A DNA stretch of 64,000 bases, taken from the NCBI RefSeq assembly GCF_024807615.1, contig NZ_JANUCJ010000005.1:224155-288154 (forward strand), given 5' to 3'. Both the position numbers and the translations under genes were made by a program. The notes under the pieces are model-generated. The model saw nothing but the letters and a program-made list of their open reading frames with translations, was not told where the DNA came from and made no database searches. Source of the DNA: Tsukamurella ocularis. GTDB taxonomy: Bacteria; Actinomycetota; Actinomycetes; Mycobacteriales; Mycobacteriaceae. Below are positions 1 to 10,254 of this stretch, piece by piece. The first letter of the stretch is position 1. Every line of letters begins with the position of its first letter.

Positions 1-772
1 CCCAGCCGGCGCGGGCCTGGACCGGGGTGATGTCGACGGTGAGCTCGTGGCCGTGCAGCGGGTAGCCCATCTCGGTACGGAGGGTGTCGCGGGCGCCCAG
101 GCCTGCGGGCTGGCCGCCGCGCGAGGTGATCTCGGGCAGCAGCGCGCGGAAGACGGTCTCGGCGTCACCCCAGGCGGGGATCAGCTCGTAGCCGTGCTCG
201 CCGGTGTAGCCGGTGCGGCAGACGCGCACCGGGGTGCCGTTCAGTGAGGCGTCCTCGTAGGCCATGTACTCCATCTCGGTGGGCAGCCCGACGGCCTGCA
301 GTACCTCCGCCGACTTCGGGCCCTGCACGGCGAGCACGGCGTAGTCGCGGTGCTGGTCGGTGACGGTGATCCCCTCGGGCGCCCGCGCGACGAGGTGCGC
401 GACGACCGCGGCCGTGTTGGCGGCGTTGGGCACGAGAAAGAGCTCGTCGTCGGAGACGTAGTAGACGATGAGGTCGTCGATCACGCCGCCGGACTCGTTG
501 GTGCACAGGGTGTACTGCGCCTTGCCCGGGTGGATCTTGCCGAGATCGGCGGTGAGCACGCGGTTGACGAAGTCCTTGGCGCCGGGCCCGGCGACGGTGG
601 CCTTGCCGAGGTGGCTGACGTCGAAGATCCCCACGGCCTCACGGACGGCGGTGTGCTCGCCGACGGTGCCCGCGTACTTGACGGGCATCGACCAGCCGCC
701 GAAGGGCGCGAACGCCGCTCCCAGCTCGACGTGCACGGCGTTCAGGGGTCCCTCGATCAGCGTCTCACTCAT
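1..772 (-). CDS. gcvT: Aminomethyltransferase of the glycine cleavage system (T protein), C-terminus beyond window
   Basis: GcvT transfers the methylene group from the aminomethyl-lipoyl H protein to tetrahydrofolate and releases ammonia. The visible 257 residues are the N-terminal two thirds. Family features include the start [10 protein letters not shown], the [10 protein letters not shown] segment, the folate-domain motif [10 protein letters not shown], and [12 protein letters not shown] near residue 210. The frame is open to the window edge, so the gene is cut by the window and not broken. The ATG lies 10 bases after the stop of the uracil permease gene on the same strand, so it may be the last gene of that transcript. 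It is the Rv2211c equivalent and shares lipoate dependence with dlaT, lipB and lipA to the right. Identity is firm. Confidence 0.95.
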   Translation of the reverse strand, partial: MSETLIEGPLNAVHVELGAAFAPFGGWSMPVKYAGTVGEHTAVREAVGIFDVSHLGKATVAGPGAKDFVNRVLTADLGKIHPGKAQYTLCTNESGGVIDDLIVYYVSDDELFLVPNAANTAAVVAHLVARAPEGITVTDQHRDYAVLAVQGPKSAEVLQAVGLPTEMEYMAYEDASLNGTPVRVCRTGYTGEHGYELIPAWGDAETVFRALLPEITSRGGQPAGLGARDTLRTEMGYPLHGHELTVDITPVQARAGW

Positions 773-782
773 GTCCGGCACT

Positions 783-2033
783 CTAGTCCAGGGCCGCGCT
801 GCCGGACCGGCCCAACAGGCGCATGCCCTGATAGATGACGATCGCGGCGACGGAGCCGAGTGCGATGCCGGTGAAGGTGACCTCGCCGACGGACCAGGTG
901 AAGTCGGCAATGCCGATGATGAGCGGCACCGCGGCGGTGAGCTGGTTGATGGGCTTGCTGAAGTCGACGCGCGCCTCCACCCAGATGCGCACGCCGAGGA
1001 TGCCGACGAGGCCGTACAGCGCCGTCGTGATGCCACCCAGCACGCCCGGCGGGATCGACGCGATCACCGCGCCGACCTTCGGCGACATGCCCAGCAAGAT
1101 CGCGGCGACGCCGGCCACCCAGTACGCGGCCGTCGAGTAGACGCGGGTCGCGGCCATGACGCCGATGTTCTCCGCGTAGGTCGTGGTGGCGGAGCCGCCG
1201 CCCGCGCCGGCGAGCACCGTCGCAAGGCCGTCGGAGGCCAGCGCCCGGCCCATCACCGGGTCGTAGTCCTCCCCCGTCATCTGCGCGACGGACCGCACGT
1301 GCCCGACGTTCTCGGCCACGAGTACGAGGACCACGGGCAGGAACATGGGCAGCACGGCCCAGGAGAACGACGGGGCGTGGAACTCCGGGAAGCCGACCCA
1401 GGATGCCGCGGAGACCTTGGAGAAGTCGACCTCGCCGCGGAACCACGCGACCGCGTAGCCGATCAACACCGAGGTGAAGATCGCGAGCCGCCCCAGCATG
1501 CCCTTGAACAGGGCGAGGGACAGGATGAGGCAGACCAGCGTGATCGTGGCCGTCACGGCGGCCTTCTCGTAGTTCGCCTTCGCCGCGGGCGCCAGGTTGA
1601 GGCCGATCAGCGCGACGATCGCGCCCGTCACGACGGGCGGCATCAGCTTCTCGATCCACGCCGTGCCCACGAGATGCACCACGCCGCCCACCAGGATCAA
1701 CAGCACGCCCACGGCGACGATGCCGCCCAGCGCGCTCCCCATCCCCTGTGAGGCGGTCGCCGCGGTGATCGGCGAGATCACCGCGAAGCTCGACCCCAGG
1801 TAGCTGGGCAGCCGGTTGCCGGTGATGAGCAGGAACAGCAGGGTGCCCACGCCCGAGAAGAGCAGGGTGGTGGCGGGCGGGAAGCCGGTGAGCACCGGCA
1901 CCAGGAACGTGGAGCCGAACATCGCCACCACGTGCTGCACGCCGATGCCCAACGTCTTGGGCCAACTCAGCCGCTCACCGGGCCCCACCACGCCCGCACC
2001 GTCAGTGGTCGGCGTCCAGCCGAATATCTTCAT
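783..2033 (-). CDS. Uracil-xanthine permease, NCS2 family (UraA-like)
   Basis: A 416-residue polytopic membrane protein of the nucleobase:cation symporter 2 family, probably importing uracil or xanthine with protons. Family signatures are [18 protein letters not shown] near residue 33, [10 protein letters not shown] near residue 245, and the [13 protein letters not shown] segment near residue 280, typical of the UraA substrate-binding region. About 12-14 hydrophobic segments cover the length, as expected. It starts 20 bases after the stop of the lactone oxidase gene and ends 10 bases before gcvT, so cotranscription with both is likely. The substrate cannot be fixed from sequence; UraA-like uracil transport is the best guess because the motif set matches that branch. 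Confidence 0.9.
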   Translation of the reverse strand: MKIFGWTPTTDGAGVVGPGERLSWPKTLGIGVQHVVAMFGSTFLVPVLTGFPPATTLLFSGVGTLLFLLITGNRLPSYLGSSFAVISPITAATASQGMGSALGGIVAVGVLLILVGGVVHLVGTAWIEKLMPPVVTGAIVALIGLNLAPAAKANYEKAAVTATITLVCLILSLALFKGMLGRLAIFTSVLIGYAVAWFRGEVDFSKVSAASWVGFPEFHAPSFSWAVLPMFLPVVLVLVAENVGHVRSVAQMTGEDYDPVMGRALASDGLATVLAGAGGGSATTTYAENIGVMAATRVYSTAAYWVAGVAAILLGMSPKVGAVIASIPPGVLGGITTALYGLVGILGVRIWVEARVDFSKPINQLTAAVPLIIGIADFTWSVGEVTFTGIALGSVAAIVIYQGMRLLGRSGSAALD

Positions 2034-2053
2034 GGCGGGAAATCATGCACGAG

Positions 2054-3391
2054 TCAGCGGCCGAGCACAGCGTCCAGGTGGTCGTTGGCGAACACGCGGT
2101 CCGGGTCGAGCTCGTCGCGCACGGCCAGGAACTCCTCGAACCGGGGGTAAGCGCCGCGGAAGAACTCGGCGGTGCGCGTGTGCATCTTGCCCCAGTGCGG
2201 GCGGCCGCCGTGCTCGATCATGATCCGCTCGACCTCGGCGAAGTAGTCGCTGGGCTTGTCCCGGACGTAACGGTGCGCGGCGATGTACCCGGACTGCCGG
2301 CCCGAAGCAGTCGACAGCATCAGGTCGTCGGCGGCGGCGACACGGACCTCGATCGGGAAGGTGAGGTTCCAGTCGTGCTTCTCGGTCGCCGCCTTGAGCG
2401 CGGCGAACGCCGGCATCGTGTTCTCCAGCGGCACGGCCCATTCCGTCTCGCGGAAGCGCACGGATCGATCGGTCGTGAGCACGTTGGTGGAGTAGTCGAT
2501 CTCGGTGTGCTCGGAGAGCATCGACGTGGCGAGCGAGACCAGCCGGGGCGTCAGCGACGGTACCGCGCGCCCCATTTCGCACACGGCCATCAGCGCGCCG
2601 GTCCCGACGACCTTGTCGTCGACGAACCGCCGCACCCCGCCGATCGGCTTGCGCTTGTGATCCCCGGGCCGGCGGATCTGCGATTTGGTGAGCGTGCCGT
2701 CCGTCCCCGGGAACCAGAAGAACTCGAAGTGGTCGACGTCGCGCACCCGCTCGACGAAGCCGTCCACGGTCTCCCCCAGCGACAGCGGTGCCTCGGTCGC
2801 CTCGAGCACGAACCGGTCCACGCACTGCAGCGTGACCTCGACCAGGATCCCCAGCGCGCCGAGCCCGAGCGCCACGGCCTGCAGCCGCGGGTCGTTCTCG
2901 CCGACGGTAACCACCTCCCCGGTCCCGGAGACGAGGGTGGCCCCGACCACCTGGGTCGCGATACCGCCGAAGCCAAGCCCGGTGCCGTGCGTGCCGGTCG
3001 AGATCGCACCGGCGACGGTCTGCCGGTCGATGTCGCCCAGGTTAGCCATGGCCAGGCCGTAGGGCTCGAACAGCGCGGGCACGTCGTACAACCGGGTACC
3101 GGCGCGGAGCGTCACCCGCTTGGCGTCGACGTCGACGGTGACGAGCCCGCCCTGGTGGTCCGGCGCGAGCGCCACGTCGCGCGGGGCGGAGATCGCCGTG
3201 AAGGAGTGCCCCGCGCCCAGCGCCTTGACGGTGCCGCCGCGTTCGCGGGCCCGTTCGACGGTGCGCACCACGTCCTCGATCTTCGCGGGCCGCGAGACGT
3301 ACGAGGGGAAGGCGGAGGCGGTGCGCCCCCAGTTCCGCCACTCGCCCACGTTGCCGGTCAGCTGGTCCAGGCTCGGGATCCACTTGTTCAC
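2054..3391 (-). CDS. FAD-linked aldonolactone oxidase (ALO / L-gulono-lactone dehydrogenase family)
   Basis: A 445-residue flavoprotein of the VAO/ALO family, which oxidises sugar-1,4-lactones (D-arabinono- or L-gulono-lactone). The N-terminal FAD_binding_4 region carries WGRTASAFPSYVSRP and LGAGHSFTAI. GTHGTGLGFGGI is the FAD-binding stretch, and the C-terminal ALO domain has the HWGKMHTRTAEFF motif. The start is a GTG whose last bases overlap the stop of the upstream gene (GTGA), indicating translational coupling. The same pairing of a D-amino-acid-lyase-like protein followed by a lactone oxidase occurs in M. tuberculosis (Rv1769-Rv1771), at a different locus. The physiological lactone is unknown; mycobacterial homologues act as dehydrogenases more than as oxidases. 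Confidence 0.88.
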   Translation of the reverse strand: MNKWIPSLDQLTGNVGEWRNWGRTASAFPSYVSRPAKIEDVVRTVERARERGGTVKALGAGHSFTAISAPRDVALAPDHQGGLVTVDVDAKRVTLRAGTRLYDVPALFEPYGLAMANLGDIDRQTVAGAISTGTHGTGLGFGGIATQVVGATLVSGTGEVVTVGENDPRLQAVALGLGALGILVEVTLQCVDRFVLEATEAPLSLGETVDGFVERVRDVDHFEFFWFPGTDGTLTKSQIRRPGDHKRKPIGGVRRFVDDKVVGTGALMAVCEMGRAVPSLTPRLVSLATSMLSEHTEIDYSTNVLTTDRSVRFRETEWAVPLENTMPAFAALKAATEKHDWNLTFPIEVRVAAADDLMLSTASGRQSGYIAAHRYVRDKPSDYFAEVERIMIEHGGRPHWGKMHTRTAEFFRGAYPRFEEFLAVRDELDPDRVFANDHLDAVLGR

Positions 3392-4704
3392 AGGAAGCAC
3401 TTCCCCTCGCCGCGGTAGGTCGGGACCGCGGCGTGCACGGCACCGTCGGAGACGATCACGAGATCGTCGGCGTGCTCGGCCGGCTCCCCGGCCTTGGTGT
3501 GCCGGAACCAGATCCGGTCGCCGAGCGAGATCCGCGCGGCGCGCTCGCCGGTCAGCGGCGTCTGCACCTCGCCCGCGCCCTCGCGACCCGTCAGTTTCAG
3601 CCCCTCGGGCCACACCGGCTTCGGTAGGCGGTCGGAACCCGCCGCGCCGGAGGCGATCCATCCGCCGCCGTGGCAGGTCACGGTCTGCGCGTCCGGACGA
3701 CGCACCACCGCGAGCCCGAACCCCATGGCGGGCGCCGGGCGGAAGTGGGAGTAGCCGTCGAAGAGGTGCGGGCCGTACAGGCCGCTGCCGGCGGCGATGT
3801 CGGTGACGTTGGGGTCCTCGGCGTTGCGTTCCAGGGAGCCTGTTCCGCCGCCGTTGACGAACTCGAGGTCGGCGATCCGGCGCAGGTCCGTGAGGATCTC
3901 CCGGCGGCGCGTCACCAGCTCGTCCCAGGACGCGCGTTGCATGGTCCGCAGCAGCGTCCCGGCGCCGGGTCGACGGATGCTGAGGTCGCCGACGCCGGCG
4001 ATCTGGGCGTCGTAGGTCATCACGCCGACGAGCCGGAATCCCTTGCGGCCCGCTACTGTCGCCGCGAGGACCGAGGCCTCGCCACGCGTGCGGATCGGGG
4101 AGCGGCGCGCGCCGATCGCGCCCAGCGCGGGGGCGTGGTAGGAGGCGTCGACGTCGATGCAGACCCGCAGTTCGGGGCGGCGGCTCGGCGGCACCGCGGC
4201 GTCGATGAGGTCCAGTTGCTCGGCGTCGTCGATCATCAGGGTCACCCGCATCGCGGCGGCCGGATCGGCGGCCAGCGCGGCGATGGCGGCGAGGTCCGCG
4301 CTCGGGTAGGCGACCAGCACGTCGGTGCACCCCGGCCGGTCGGCGCCGTCGTGGTCCGTCCCGTCGGCCGCCAGCCAATGGGCCTCCGCCACGTCGTAGG
4401 CGAGCACGCCCGCGTAGCCGGGCACGCGCAGCAGCGCGTCGAGCACGGGGCGGGAGCGGATGGACTTCGAGGCGACGCGGATGGGCTTGCCGGCCGCGCG
4501 CCGCAGCATGTCGGCCACGTTGTAGCGCAGGGCATCGAGGTCCGCGGCGAGGATCGGCGCGTCGAGGCCGTGGGTGGCGGCGTCGATGGTCGCCCAGTAC
4601 GCGGTCGGGTCGATCTCCCAGTCCCGGTCGAGGGACGACGGTGCTGCCGCCAGGTCCAGTGCGCCCGCTCCGGTCGTGGTCTCGCCCGTGCCGTTTCCCG
4701 TCAT
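3388..4704 (-). CDS. Amino acid deaminase/aldolase, PLP-dependent alanine-racemase-fold (D-serine dehydratase-like)
   Basis: A 438-residue protein with an N-terminal alanine-racemase barrel and a C-terminal D-serine-dehydratase-like domain. LRYNVADMLRRAAGKPIRVASKS near residue 70 holds the probable PLP lysine in VASKS. VCIDVDASYHAPAL, FVNGGGTGSLE (phosphate-binding) and AGSGLYGPHLFDGY follow. The C-terminal HGGGWIASG and DRIWFRHTKAGEPAEH segments match the metal-binding part of fungal-type D-serine dehydratases and D-threonine aldolases. The ATG sits in a short gap after the divergent-free 5' region at 4705-4735. Its GTGA overlap with the lactone oxidase suggests one transcript. It could be a D-threonine aldolase, a D-serine dehydratase or a relative; substrate is not readable from sequence. 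Confidence 0.82.
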   Translation of the reverse strand: MTGNGTGETTTGAGALDLAAAPSSLDRDWEIDPTAYWATIDAATHGLDAPILAADLDALRYNVADMLRRAAGKPIRVASKSIRSRPVLDALLRVPGYAGVLAYDVAEAHWLAADGTDHDGADRPGCTDVLVAYPSADLAAIAALAADPAAAMRVTLMIDDAEQLDLIDAAVPPSRRPELRVCIDVDASYHAPALGAIGARRSPIRTRGEASVLAATVAGRKGFRLVGVMTYDAQIAGVGDLSIRRPGAGTLLRTMQRASWDELVTRRREILTDLRRIADLEFVNGGGTGSLERNAEDPNVTDIAAGSGLYGPHLFDGYSHFRPAPAMGFGLAVVRRPDAQTVTCHGGGWIASGAAGSDRLPKPVWPEGLKLTGREGAGEVQTPLTGERAARISLGDRIWFRHTKAGEPAEHADDLVIVSDGAVHAAVPTYRGEGKCFL

Positions 4705-4735
4705 GAGCACCGATCGTACGGGCGCAGCCGCCACC

Positions 4736-5830
4736 TCAGCTGGGCGTGACCGTAGATCCCCCCTCCTCCGTCCGGATCTCCCCGCGGGCCCGGACCTCGG
4801 CGGGCGTGCGGCCCGTCCACTGCGCGAAGGCCCGCCGGAAGTCGCGGGCGTCGGCGAAGCCGACCGCCTCTGCCACGGACCGCACCGGTAGTCCGGTCGT
4901 GCGCAGCAGGTCCTCGGCGCGCTCGCGCCGGACCCGGGTGTGGATCGACCGGAAGGACTCGCCCGCCTCCACCAGGTGCCGGCGCAGCGTTCGCTCGGTG
5001 GTGTTGAGCTGTCGCGCGACGCCGGCCATCGTGAACGGGCGGCGCAGGTCTGCCCGGAGCAGCTGCTCGACCGCCCACACGTGGTCGAGGTCGCGCGCCT
5101 CGGCCCTCGTCCCGGTGAGCGCACGGCAGGCCGCCAGTGCGGCGGCGTGCACCGCGGGCTCGCGTCGGGGCAGCGGCGTGCCGAGCAGGCTCCGCGGCAC
5201 CGTCATCCGCCCGGACGGGGCGTCGAACCGCACGGGGCAGCCGAAGCCCCGCGGGTACTCGGCGGCGTACGACGGCGCCGGATACGGCAGCTCGACCAGC
5301 ACGGGTGACCACCGCTCGTCCCCGAGCGCGGATCGCAGCAGCGTCGTGACGCTGAGCAGGGTCTCCTCGCAGAGGAAGGGCAGCAGCTCCGGGTCCATCG
5401 AGCGCGGCACCACGGCGAGGCGGAGGGCGTCGCCGACGGCGTCCACGGAGAAGTCGACGAGGCTGCCCGCAGCCTGGTGGTACTGCAGGCCGACGTTGAC
5501 GGCGCCCTCCACGTCGTCCGCGGTCTGGACCGCCACTCCGAGCATCCCGAAGGACTGCAGCAACGGCCGCGCGCCCGCCTGCATCCCCAGGGGCCGGTCC
5601 GGGAACTCGCGGACCACCTCGGTGAGGAACCGCGCGACCTGCGGGAACGCGAGGACGAGGTCGCCTGCGGGATCGGTCCGGGGGATCCCGGCGCGCGCGG
5701 CCCATTCCGCCGCGGGGTGGCCCTCGCGCGCGAGCATCTCCAACAGGTGCGCGACGACGGGCGCGGGCATCGCGGCCGCGTAGCCGGCGGCCCCGGGCGG
5801 CGGCGCGCCCCACAGTCCCAAGCGTAACAT
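4736..5830 (-). CDS. AraC-family transcriptional regulator
   Basis: A 364-residue regulator with an N-terminal arabinose-binding-like (OruR/ArgR-type) domain over roughly residues 20-210 and a C-terminal double helix-turn-helix. The HTH region reads [19 protein letters not shown], then [20 protein letters not shown] and the typical PAEVR ending. The ATG at 5830 was chosen because an alternative six codons upstream would run into the promoter of the divergent pepA. It sits 31 bases upstream of the amino acid lyase/lactone oxidase/permease run on the same strand, so it is either the first gene of that operon or its local regulator. The effector is unknown; similar proteins respond to amino acids or fatty acids. 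Confidence 0.88.
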   Translation of the reverse strand: MLRLGLWGAPPPGAAGYAAAMPAPVVAHLLEMLAREGHPAAEWAARAGIPRTDPAGDLVLAFPQVARFLTEVVREFPDRPLGMQAGARPLLQSFGMLGVAVQTADDVEGAVNVGLQYHQAAGSLVDFSVDAVGDALRLAVVPRSMDPELLPFLCEETLLSVTTLLRSALGDERWSPVLVELPYPAPSYAAEYPRGFGCPVRFDAPSGRMTVPRSLLGTPLPRREPAVHAAALAACRALTGTRAEARDLDHVWAVEQLLRADLRRPFTMAGVARQLNTTERTLRRHLVEAGESFRSIHTRVRRERAEDLLRTTGLPVRSVAEAVGFADARDFRRAFAQWTGRTPAEVRARGEIRTEEGGSTVTPS

Positions 5831-5874
5831 CCGTACAGGCAAGCACACCCGCCGCCCCGACGAGAGGAAACCCC

Positions 5875-7401
5875 TTGAGCACGCCGTTCACCGGAACCGC
5901 CATCACGCTGACCGACGATCTCGCGGCGGCGACCGACGCGCTCGTCGTGGGCGTGTACTCCGCGGAGGGCGACGGGCCGATCACGCTCGACCCCGGGGTC
6001 CCGGAGGCCGCGCGCGGGCCTGTCGCGGAGGCGCTCGCGCTCCTCGGCGCCGAGGGCAAGGCCGGCGAGGTCGTCCGGATCGCGACGCCGGCCGGGATCG
6101 GCCTGGGCGCGGCGACGGTGCTGGGCGTGGGCCTGGGCGCCGAGAAGTCAGTGACCCCGGAGGCCGTGCGCCGCGCCGCGGGCGTCGCGGCCCGCGCGCT
6201 CGAGGGCGTGGCCGCGGCGGCGACCACCCTCTCCTCGATCGACCTGGCCGCGACCGTCGAGGGCGCGATCCTGGGTGCGTACCGGTTCGCCGAGTTCCGC
6301 ACCACCTCGGCGCCGAAGAAGGAGACGCTCGGCGCGCTCGCGCTGCTCTCGGCCCCCGCGTCCGAGGCGCTCGCGGACGAGGTGCGCGGCACCGCCGAAC
6401 AGGCCCGGCTGACGGCCGGCGCGGTGGCGCTGGCCCGCGACTTCGTCAACACCCCGCCGAACGTCCTCTCCCCCGGCGAGTTCGCCGACCGCGCCGAGCG
6501 GCTCGGCACCGCGGCCGGGCTGGACGTGGAGGTCTTCGACGAGCAGTACCTGGAGGCGAACGGTTACGGCGGCATCATCGGGGTCGGCAAGGGCAGCTCG
6601 CGCCCGCCGCGCCTCGTGCGCCTGCGCCACGTCTCGGGCGTCGACGGTGCCAAGCACGTCGCGCTGGTCGGCAAGGGCATCACCTTCGACACCGGCGGTA
6701 TCTCGATCAAGCCGGCCGCGGGCATGGAGCAGATGACCTCCGACATGGGCGGCGCGGCGGCGGTCATCGCCACCGTGATCCTGGCCGCGCAGCTCGGACT
6801 GAAGGTCGACGTGACCGCGACGGTGCCGATGGCCGAGAACATGCCATCGCACACCGCGCAGCGCCCGGGCGACGTGCTCACCCAGTACCCCGGCGCCGAG
6901 AAGGGCGGGATCACCGTCGAGGTGATCAACACCGACGCCGAGGGCCGCCTGATCCTGGCCGACGCCATCGTCCGCGCCTGCGAGGACGAGCCGGACTACC
7001 TCATCGACACCGCGACGCTGACGGGCGCGCAGATGGTCGCGCTCGGCACCCGTACGCCCGGCGTCATGGGCACCGACGACTTCCGCGATCGCGTCGCTGA
7101 GCTCTCCCGCTCCGTCGGCGAGAACGGCTGGGCGATGCCCTTCCCGGAGGAGCTGCGCGCCGACATCAACTCGCGCGTCGCGGATCTGGCGAACGTGAGC
7201 CCCCACCGTTGGGGCGGCATGCTCACCGCAGGGGTGTACCTCAAGGAGTTCGTGGCCGACGGGGTGCAGTGGGCGCACGTCGACGTCGCGGGTCCGGCGT
7301 TCAACACCGGCGGGCCCTTCGGCTACATCACCAAGGGTGGTACGGGCGTCCCGGTCCGCACGATGCTCGCGGTGCTCCGCGACATCGCGCAGCGGGGCTG
7401 A
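5875..7401 (+). CDS. pepA: Leucyl aminopeptidase (M17 family)
   Basis: A 508-residue cytosolic two-metal aminopeptidase that removes N-terminal residues from peptides. The catalytic C-terminal domain has the metal-binding [14 protein letters not shown] stretch near residue 265 and the signature [13 protein letters not shown] near residue 350. SDMGGAAAV and [11 protein letters not shown] are also conserved. The N-terminal domain (1-160) is the variable oligomerisation part. The start is TTG at 5875, preceded by a GAGAGGAA ribosome site 8 bases upstream; no ATG or GTG fits. It corresponds to pepB (Rv2213), which lies two genes before dlaT in M. tuberculosis; the intervening epoxide hydrolase gene ephD is missing here. 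Confidence 0.95.
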   Translation: MSTPFTGTAITLTDDLAAATDALVVGVYSAEGDGPITLDPGVPEAARGPVAEALALLGAEGKAGEVVRIATPAGIGLGAATVLGVGLGAEKSVTPEAVRRAAGVAARALEGVAAAATTLSSIDLAATVEGAILGAYRFAEFRTTSAPKKETLGALALLSAPASEALADEVRGTAEQARLTAGAVALARDFVNTPPNVLSPGEFADRAERLGTAAGLDVEVFDEQYLEANGYGGIIGVGKGSSRPPRLVRLRHVSGVDGAKHVALVGKGITFDTGGISIKPAAGMEQMTSDMGGAAAVIATVILAAQLGLKVDVTATVPMAENMPSHTAQRPGDVLTQYPGAEKGGITVEVINTDAEGRLILADAIVRACEDEPDYLIDTATLTGAQMVALGTRTPGVMGTDDFRDRVAELSRSVGENGWAMPFPEELRADINSRVADLANVSPHRWGGMLTAGVYLKEFVADGVQWAHVDVAGPAFNTGGPFGYITKGGTGVPVRTMLAVLRDIAQRG

Positions 7402-7556
7402 CGTCCCGCCCCCTGGGAGTTACCGGCGAGTAAGCCCCCAACCGCCGCGCGGACCCGACCCCTGAGGGTAGGGTCAGGTGTCGGTGGAGGCCACCAGCCG
7501 AAACCCGCGTTCAGCTCGTATCACAGCAGATAACCGAACCTGAGGAGTCAGAGGAA

Positions 7557-9314
7557 ATGGCCTTCTCCGTCCAGATGCCGGCACTCGGCGAGAGCGTCAC
7601 CGAAGGCACCGTCACCCGGTGGCTCAAGCAGGAGGGCGACACGATCACCGTCGACGAGCCCCTGCTCGAGGTCTCGACCGACAAGGTCGACACCGAGATC
7701 CCGGCTCCGGCTTCGGGTGTGCTGCTGAAGATCCTGGCGCAGGAGGACGACGTCGTCGAGGTCGGTGGCGATCTCGCCACCATCGGCGAGGCGGGCGAGT
7801 CCGCCCCCGCGGAGTCCACCCCTGCCCCCGCCGCCGAGCCCGAGCCGGCCCCCGCGGCCGCCGCTCCGGCCGAGCCCGCCGCTCCTGCGGCTCCGGCAGC
7901 CCCCGCGGCGCCTGCGGCTCCCGCCGCGCCCGCGTCGGGCACCGAGGTGACGATGCCCGAGCTGGGCGAGTCCGTCACCGAGGGCACCGTCACGCGCTGG
8001 CTCAAGAGCGTCGGCGACGAGATCGCCGTGGACGAGCCGCTGCTCGAGGTCTCCACCGACAAGGTCGACACGGAGATCCCGTCGCCCGTCGCCGGCACGC
8101 TGCTCGAGATCAAGGCGAACGAGGACGACGTCATCGCCGTGGGTGGCGCGCTCGCCGTCGTCGGCTCCGGCGCCCCCGCGGCATCGGCCGCGCCCGCCGC
8201 CCCGGCACCGGCTCCCGAGCCCACCCCGGCTCCCGCCGCTCCGGCCGCCCCCGCCGCCCCGGCTCCCGCGCCGACCCCCGCTCCTGCTGCGGCCGCTCCC
8301 GCGGCCCCGGCTGCTCCGGCCGCCCCCGCGGCGCCCGCCGCCCCGGCGGCTTCGTCATCGGATTCGACGCCGTACGTCACCCCGCTGGTGCGCAAGTTGG
8401 CCGCGGAGAACAACGTGGACCTGAACGCGGTCAAGGGCACCGGCGTCGGTGGCCGCATCCGCAAGCAGGACGTGCTGGCCGCAGCCGAGGCCGCCAAGGC
8501 CCCCGCCGCTCCGGCTGCTGCCGCCGCCCCCACGACCGCCGCGGCTCCGGCACCGTCGGCCCCGAAGGGCGCCCGCCCCGAGCTGGCGGCGCTCCGCGGC
8601 ACCTCGCAGAAGACCAACCGCATCCGCCAGATCACCGCGAAGGTCACCCGGGAGTCGCTGCAGGGTTCCGCGCAGCTGACCCAGGTCTTCGAGGTCGACT
8701 TCTCCAAGATCGTGGCGCTGCGTGCGCAGGCGAAGGCCGCGTTCAAGGCGAACGAGGGCGTCAACCTGACCTACTTGCCCTTCATCGCCAAGGCGGTCAT
8801 CGAGGCGCTCAAGGTGCACCCGAACGTCAACGCGTCGATCAGCGACGATTTCAAGGAGATCACCTACCACGGTGTGGTGAACCTGGGCATCGCCGTCGAC
8901 ACCCCGCAGGGCCTGCTCTCGCCGGTGATCAAGAACGCCGACGACCTGTCGCTGGCCGGGCTGGCCCGCGCGATCGTCGACCTGGCCGAGCGCACCCGCA
9001 ACAGCGGCCTCAAGCCCGACGAGCTGTCCGGCGGCACGTTCACCATCACCAACATCGGTAGCGAGGGCGCGCTCTTCGACACCCCGATCCTGGTCCCGCC
9101 GCAGGCGGCGATGCTGGGCACCGGCGCGATCGTCAAGCGCCCGGTGGTGGTCAAGGACGCCGCGGGCACCGAGTCCATCGGCATCCACCCGATGGCCTTC
9201 CTGCCGCTGACCTACGATCACCGCCTCATCGACGGTGCCGACGCGGGCCGCTTCCTCACGACGGTCAAGCACCGTCTCGAGGAGGGCGCGTTCGAGGCGG
9301 ATCTGGGCCTGTAA
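7557..9314 (+). CDS. dlaT: Dihydrolipoamide acyltransferase (E2) with two lipoyl domains
   Basis: A 585-residue E2 component of 2-oxoacid dehydrogenase complexes; in mycobacteria this enzyme serves the pyruvate complex and peroxynitrite reductase. Two lipoyl domains (about residues 3-77 and 132-206) each carry [11 protein letters not shown] with modified lysines K43 and K169. Long Ala/Pro linkers follow, then an E3/E1-binding domain ([17 protein letters not shown]) and the catalytic domain ending in [13 protein letters not shown], with His555 and Asp559 as the acyltransfer pair. The linkers are almost pure Ala-Pro repeats. The ATG has a GAGGAAATGG context. lipB and lipA, which load these lysines, lie immediately downstream. 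Long called sucB; DlaT fits the mycobacterial function. Confidence 0.95.
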   Translation: MAFSVQMPALGESVTEGTVTRWLKQEGDTITVDEPLLEVSTDKVDTEIPAPASGVLLKILAQEDDVVEVGGDLATIGEAGESAPAESTPAPAAEPEPAPAAAAPAEPAAPAAPAAPAAPAAPAAPASGTEVTMPELGESVTEGTVTRWLKSVGDEIAVDEPLLEVSTDKVDTEIPSPVAGTLLEIKANEDDVIAVGGALAVVGSGAPAASAAPAAPAPAPEPTPAPAAPAAPAAPAPAPTPAPAAAAPAAPAAPAAPAAPAAPAASSSDSTPYVTPLVRKLAAENNVDLNAVKGTGVGGRIRKQDVLAAAEAAKAPAAPAAAAAPTTAAAPAPSAPKGARPELAALRGTSQKTNRIRQITAKVTRESLQGSAQLTQVFEVDFSKIVALRAQAKAAFKANEGVNLTYLPFIAKAVIEALKVHPNVNASISDDFKEITYHGVVNLGIAVDTPQGLLSPVIKNADDLSLAGLARAIVDLAERTRNSGLKPDELSGGTFTITNIGSEGALFDTPILVPPQAAMLGTGAIVKRPVVVKDAAGTESIGIHPMAFLPLTYDHRLIDGADAGRFLTTVKHRLEEGAFEADLGL

Positions 9315-9335
9315 TCCCCGGAACCACCCGATCTC

Positions 9336-10244
9336 ATGGAACGACGGGTTGCCCTCGCCGGATCGTCGGGGCTCATCGGCACTGCGGTGTCGCGAGCCCT
9401 GACGCGGCGGGGCGACACCGTCGTTCCGCTCGTTCGGGGTGATTCGGCGCGCGGGCTCCCCTGGGATCCGGCGCGCGGCGAGGTCCCCGACCTGGCCGGG
9501 TTCGACGCCGTGATCGCCCTGAACGGCTCGGCCATCGCGGGCCGTCGGTGGACCGGCGCGGTGAAGCAGGACCTGCGCGACTCGAGGATCGAATCCTCCG
9601 CGGCGCTGGCCGAAGCGACCGCGCGCGACGGCGTGCCGGTGTTCTTGGGCGCGAGCGCGATCGGCGTCTACGGCGACGCGAGCGAGACCGAGTGCTTCGA
9701 CGGACCGAACGGTACCCCGCCGGGTTCGGGCTTCCTCGCGAGCCTCTGCGTCGAGTGGGAGGCCGCCGCTGGTCCTGCGCGCGCCGGGGGCGTCACGGTG
9801 GCGCACCTGCGCTTCGGGCACGTCCTCTCCGCGGCCGGAGACCTCCTGCCCGTGCTGCGTCGCGTCTACCGCCTCGGATTGGGCGGCCGCCTCGGCAGCG
9901 GCCACCAGTGGATGTCGTGGATCTCGCGCGACGACGCCGCCCGCGCCGTCCTGCACGTGCTCGACGGTGCCCTTGCCGGCACGATCTCCGGGCCCGTCAA
10001 CGTCGTCGCGCCGGCGCCCGTGCGGCAGCAGGCCTTCAGCGAGGCGCTCGGCCGCGAGGTGCACCGCCCCGCGCGCTGGGTGGTACCCCGGATCGCCCTG
10101 CGCACCGCAGTCGGCGAGATCGCCGACGAGGGCCTGCTCACGTCGCAGCGCGCCGTCCCGCGCGTGCTCCACGAGAGCGGATTCCGGTTCGCGCACACCA
10201 CACTTCCCGCCGCACTCGCCGCGGCCATGGCGGACGAGGCGTAG
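9336..10244 (+). CDS. TIGR01777-family NAD(P)-dependent epimerase/dehydratase-like protein
   Basis: A 302-residue protein of the extended short-chain dehydrogenase fold. The Rossmann start is [18 protein letters not shown] (GxxGxIG), followed by [18 protein letters not shown] and the [12 protein letters not shown] block. The C-terminal DUF1731-like segment contains [21 protein letters not shown] and [10 protein letters not shown], which are diagnostic of the TIGR01777 group. It is the Rv2216 equivalent and keeps the place between dlaT and lipB. It starts 21 bases after dlaT and ends 10 bases before lipB, so it is in the same operon. No biochemical role has been assigned to the family, but its constant position suggests a link to lipoate or 2-oxoacid metabolism. 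Confidence 0.9.
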   Translation: MERRVALAGSSGLIGTAVSRALTRRGDTVVPLVRGDSARGLPWDPARGEVPDLAGFDAVIALNGSAIAGRRWTGAVKQDLRDSRIESSAALAEATARDGVPVFLGASAIGVYGDASETECFDGPNGTPPGSGFLASLCVEWEAAAGPARAGGVTVAHLRFGHVLSAAGDLLPVLRRVYRLGLGGRLGSGHQWMSWISRDDAARAVLHVLDGALAGTISGPVNVVAPAPVRQQAFSEALGREVHRPARWVVPRIALRTAVGEIADEGLLTSQRAVPRVLHESGFRFAHTTLPAALAAAMADEA

Positions 10245-10254
10245 CGTCGAGGGC

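Noticed and set aside
773..782. Glycine riboswitch in front of gcvT
   Set aside because: Only ten bases separate gcvT from the permease gene, leaving no room for an aptamer; none is visible upstream of the operon either.
2054..4378. A 774-codon open frame covering the lactone oxidase and part of the upstream gene
   Set aside because: The upstream half is out of frame with the conserved lyase domains and is an extension of the oxidase frame into its neighbour. The GTG at 3391 fits the family start.
7862..8350. Repetitive DNA with many GCC/CCG units in dlaT as a possible tandem repeat element
   Set aside because: It encodes the Ala-Pro linkers between lipoyl and binding domains, a normal feature of E2 proteins.
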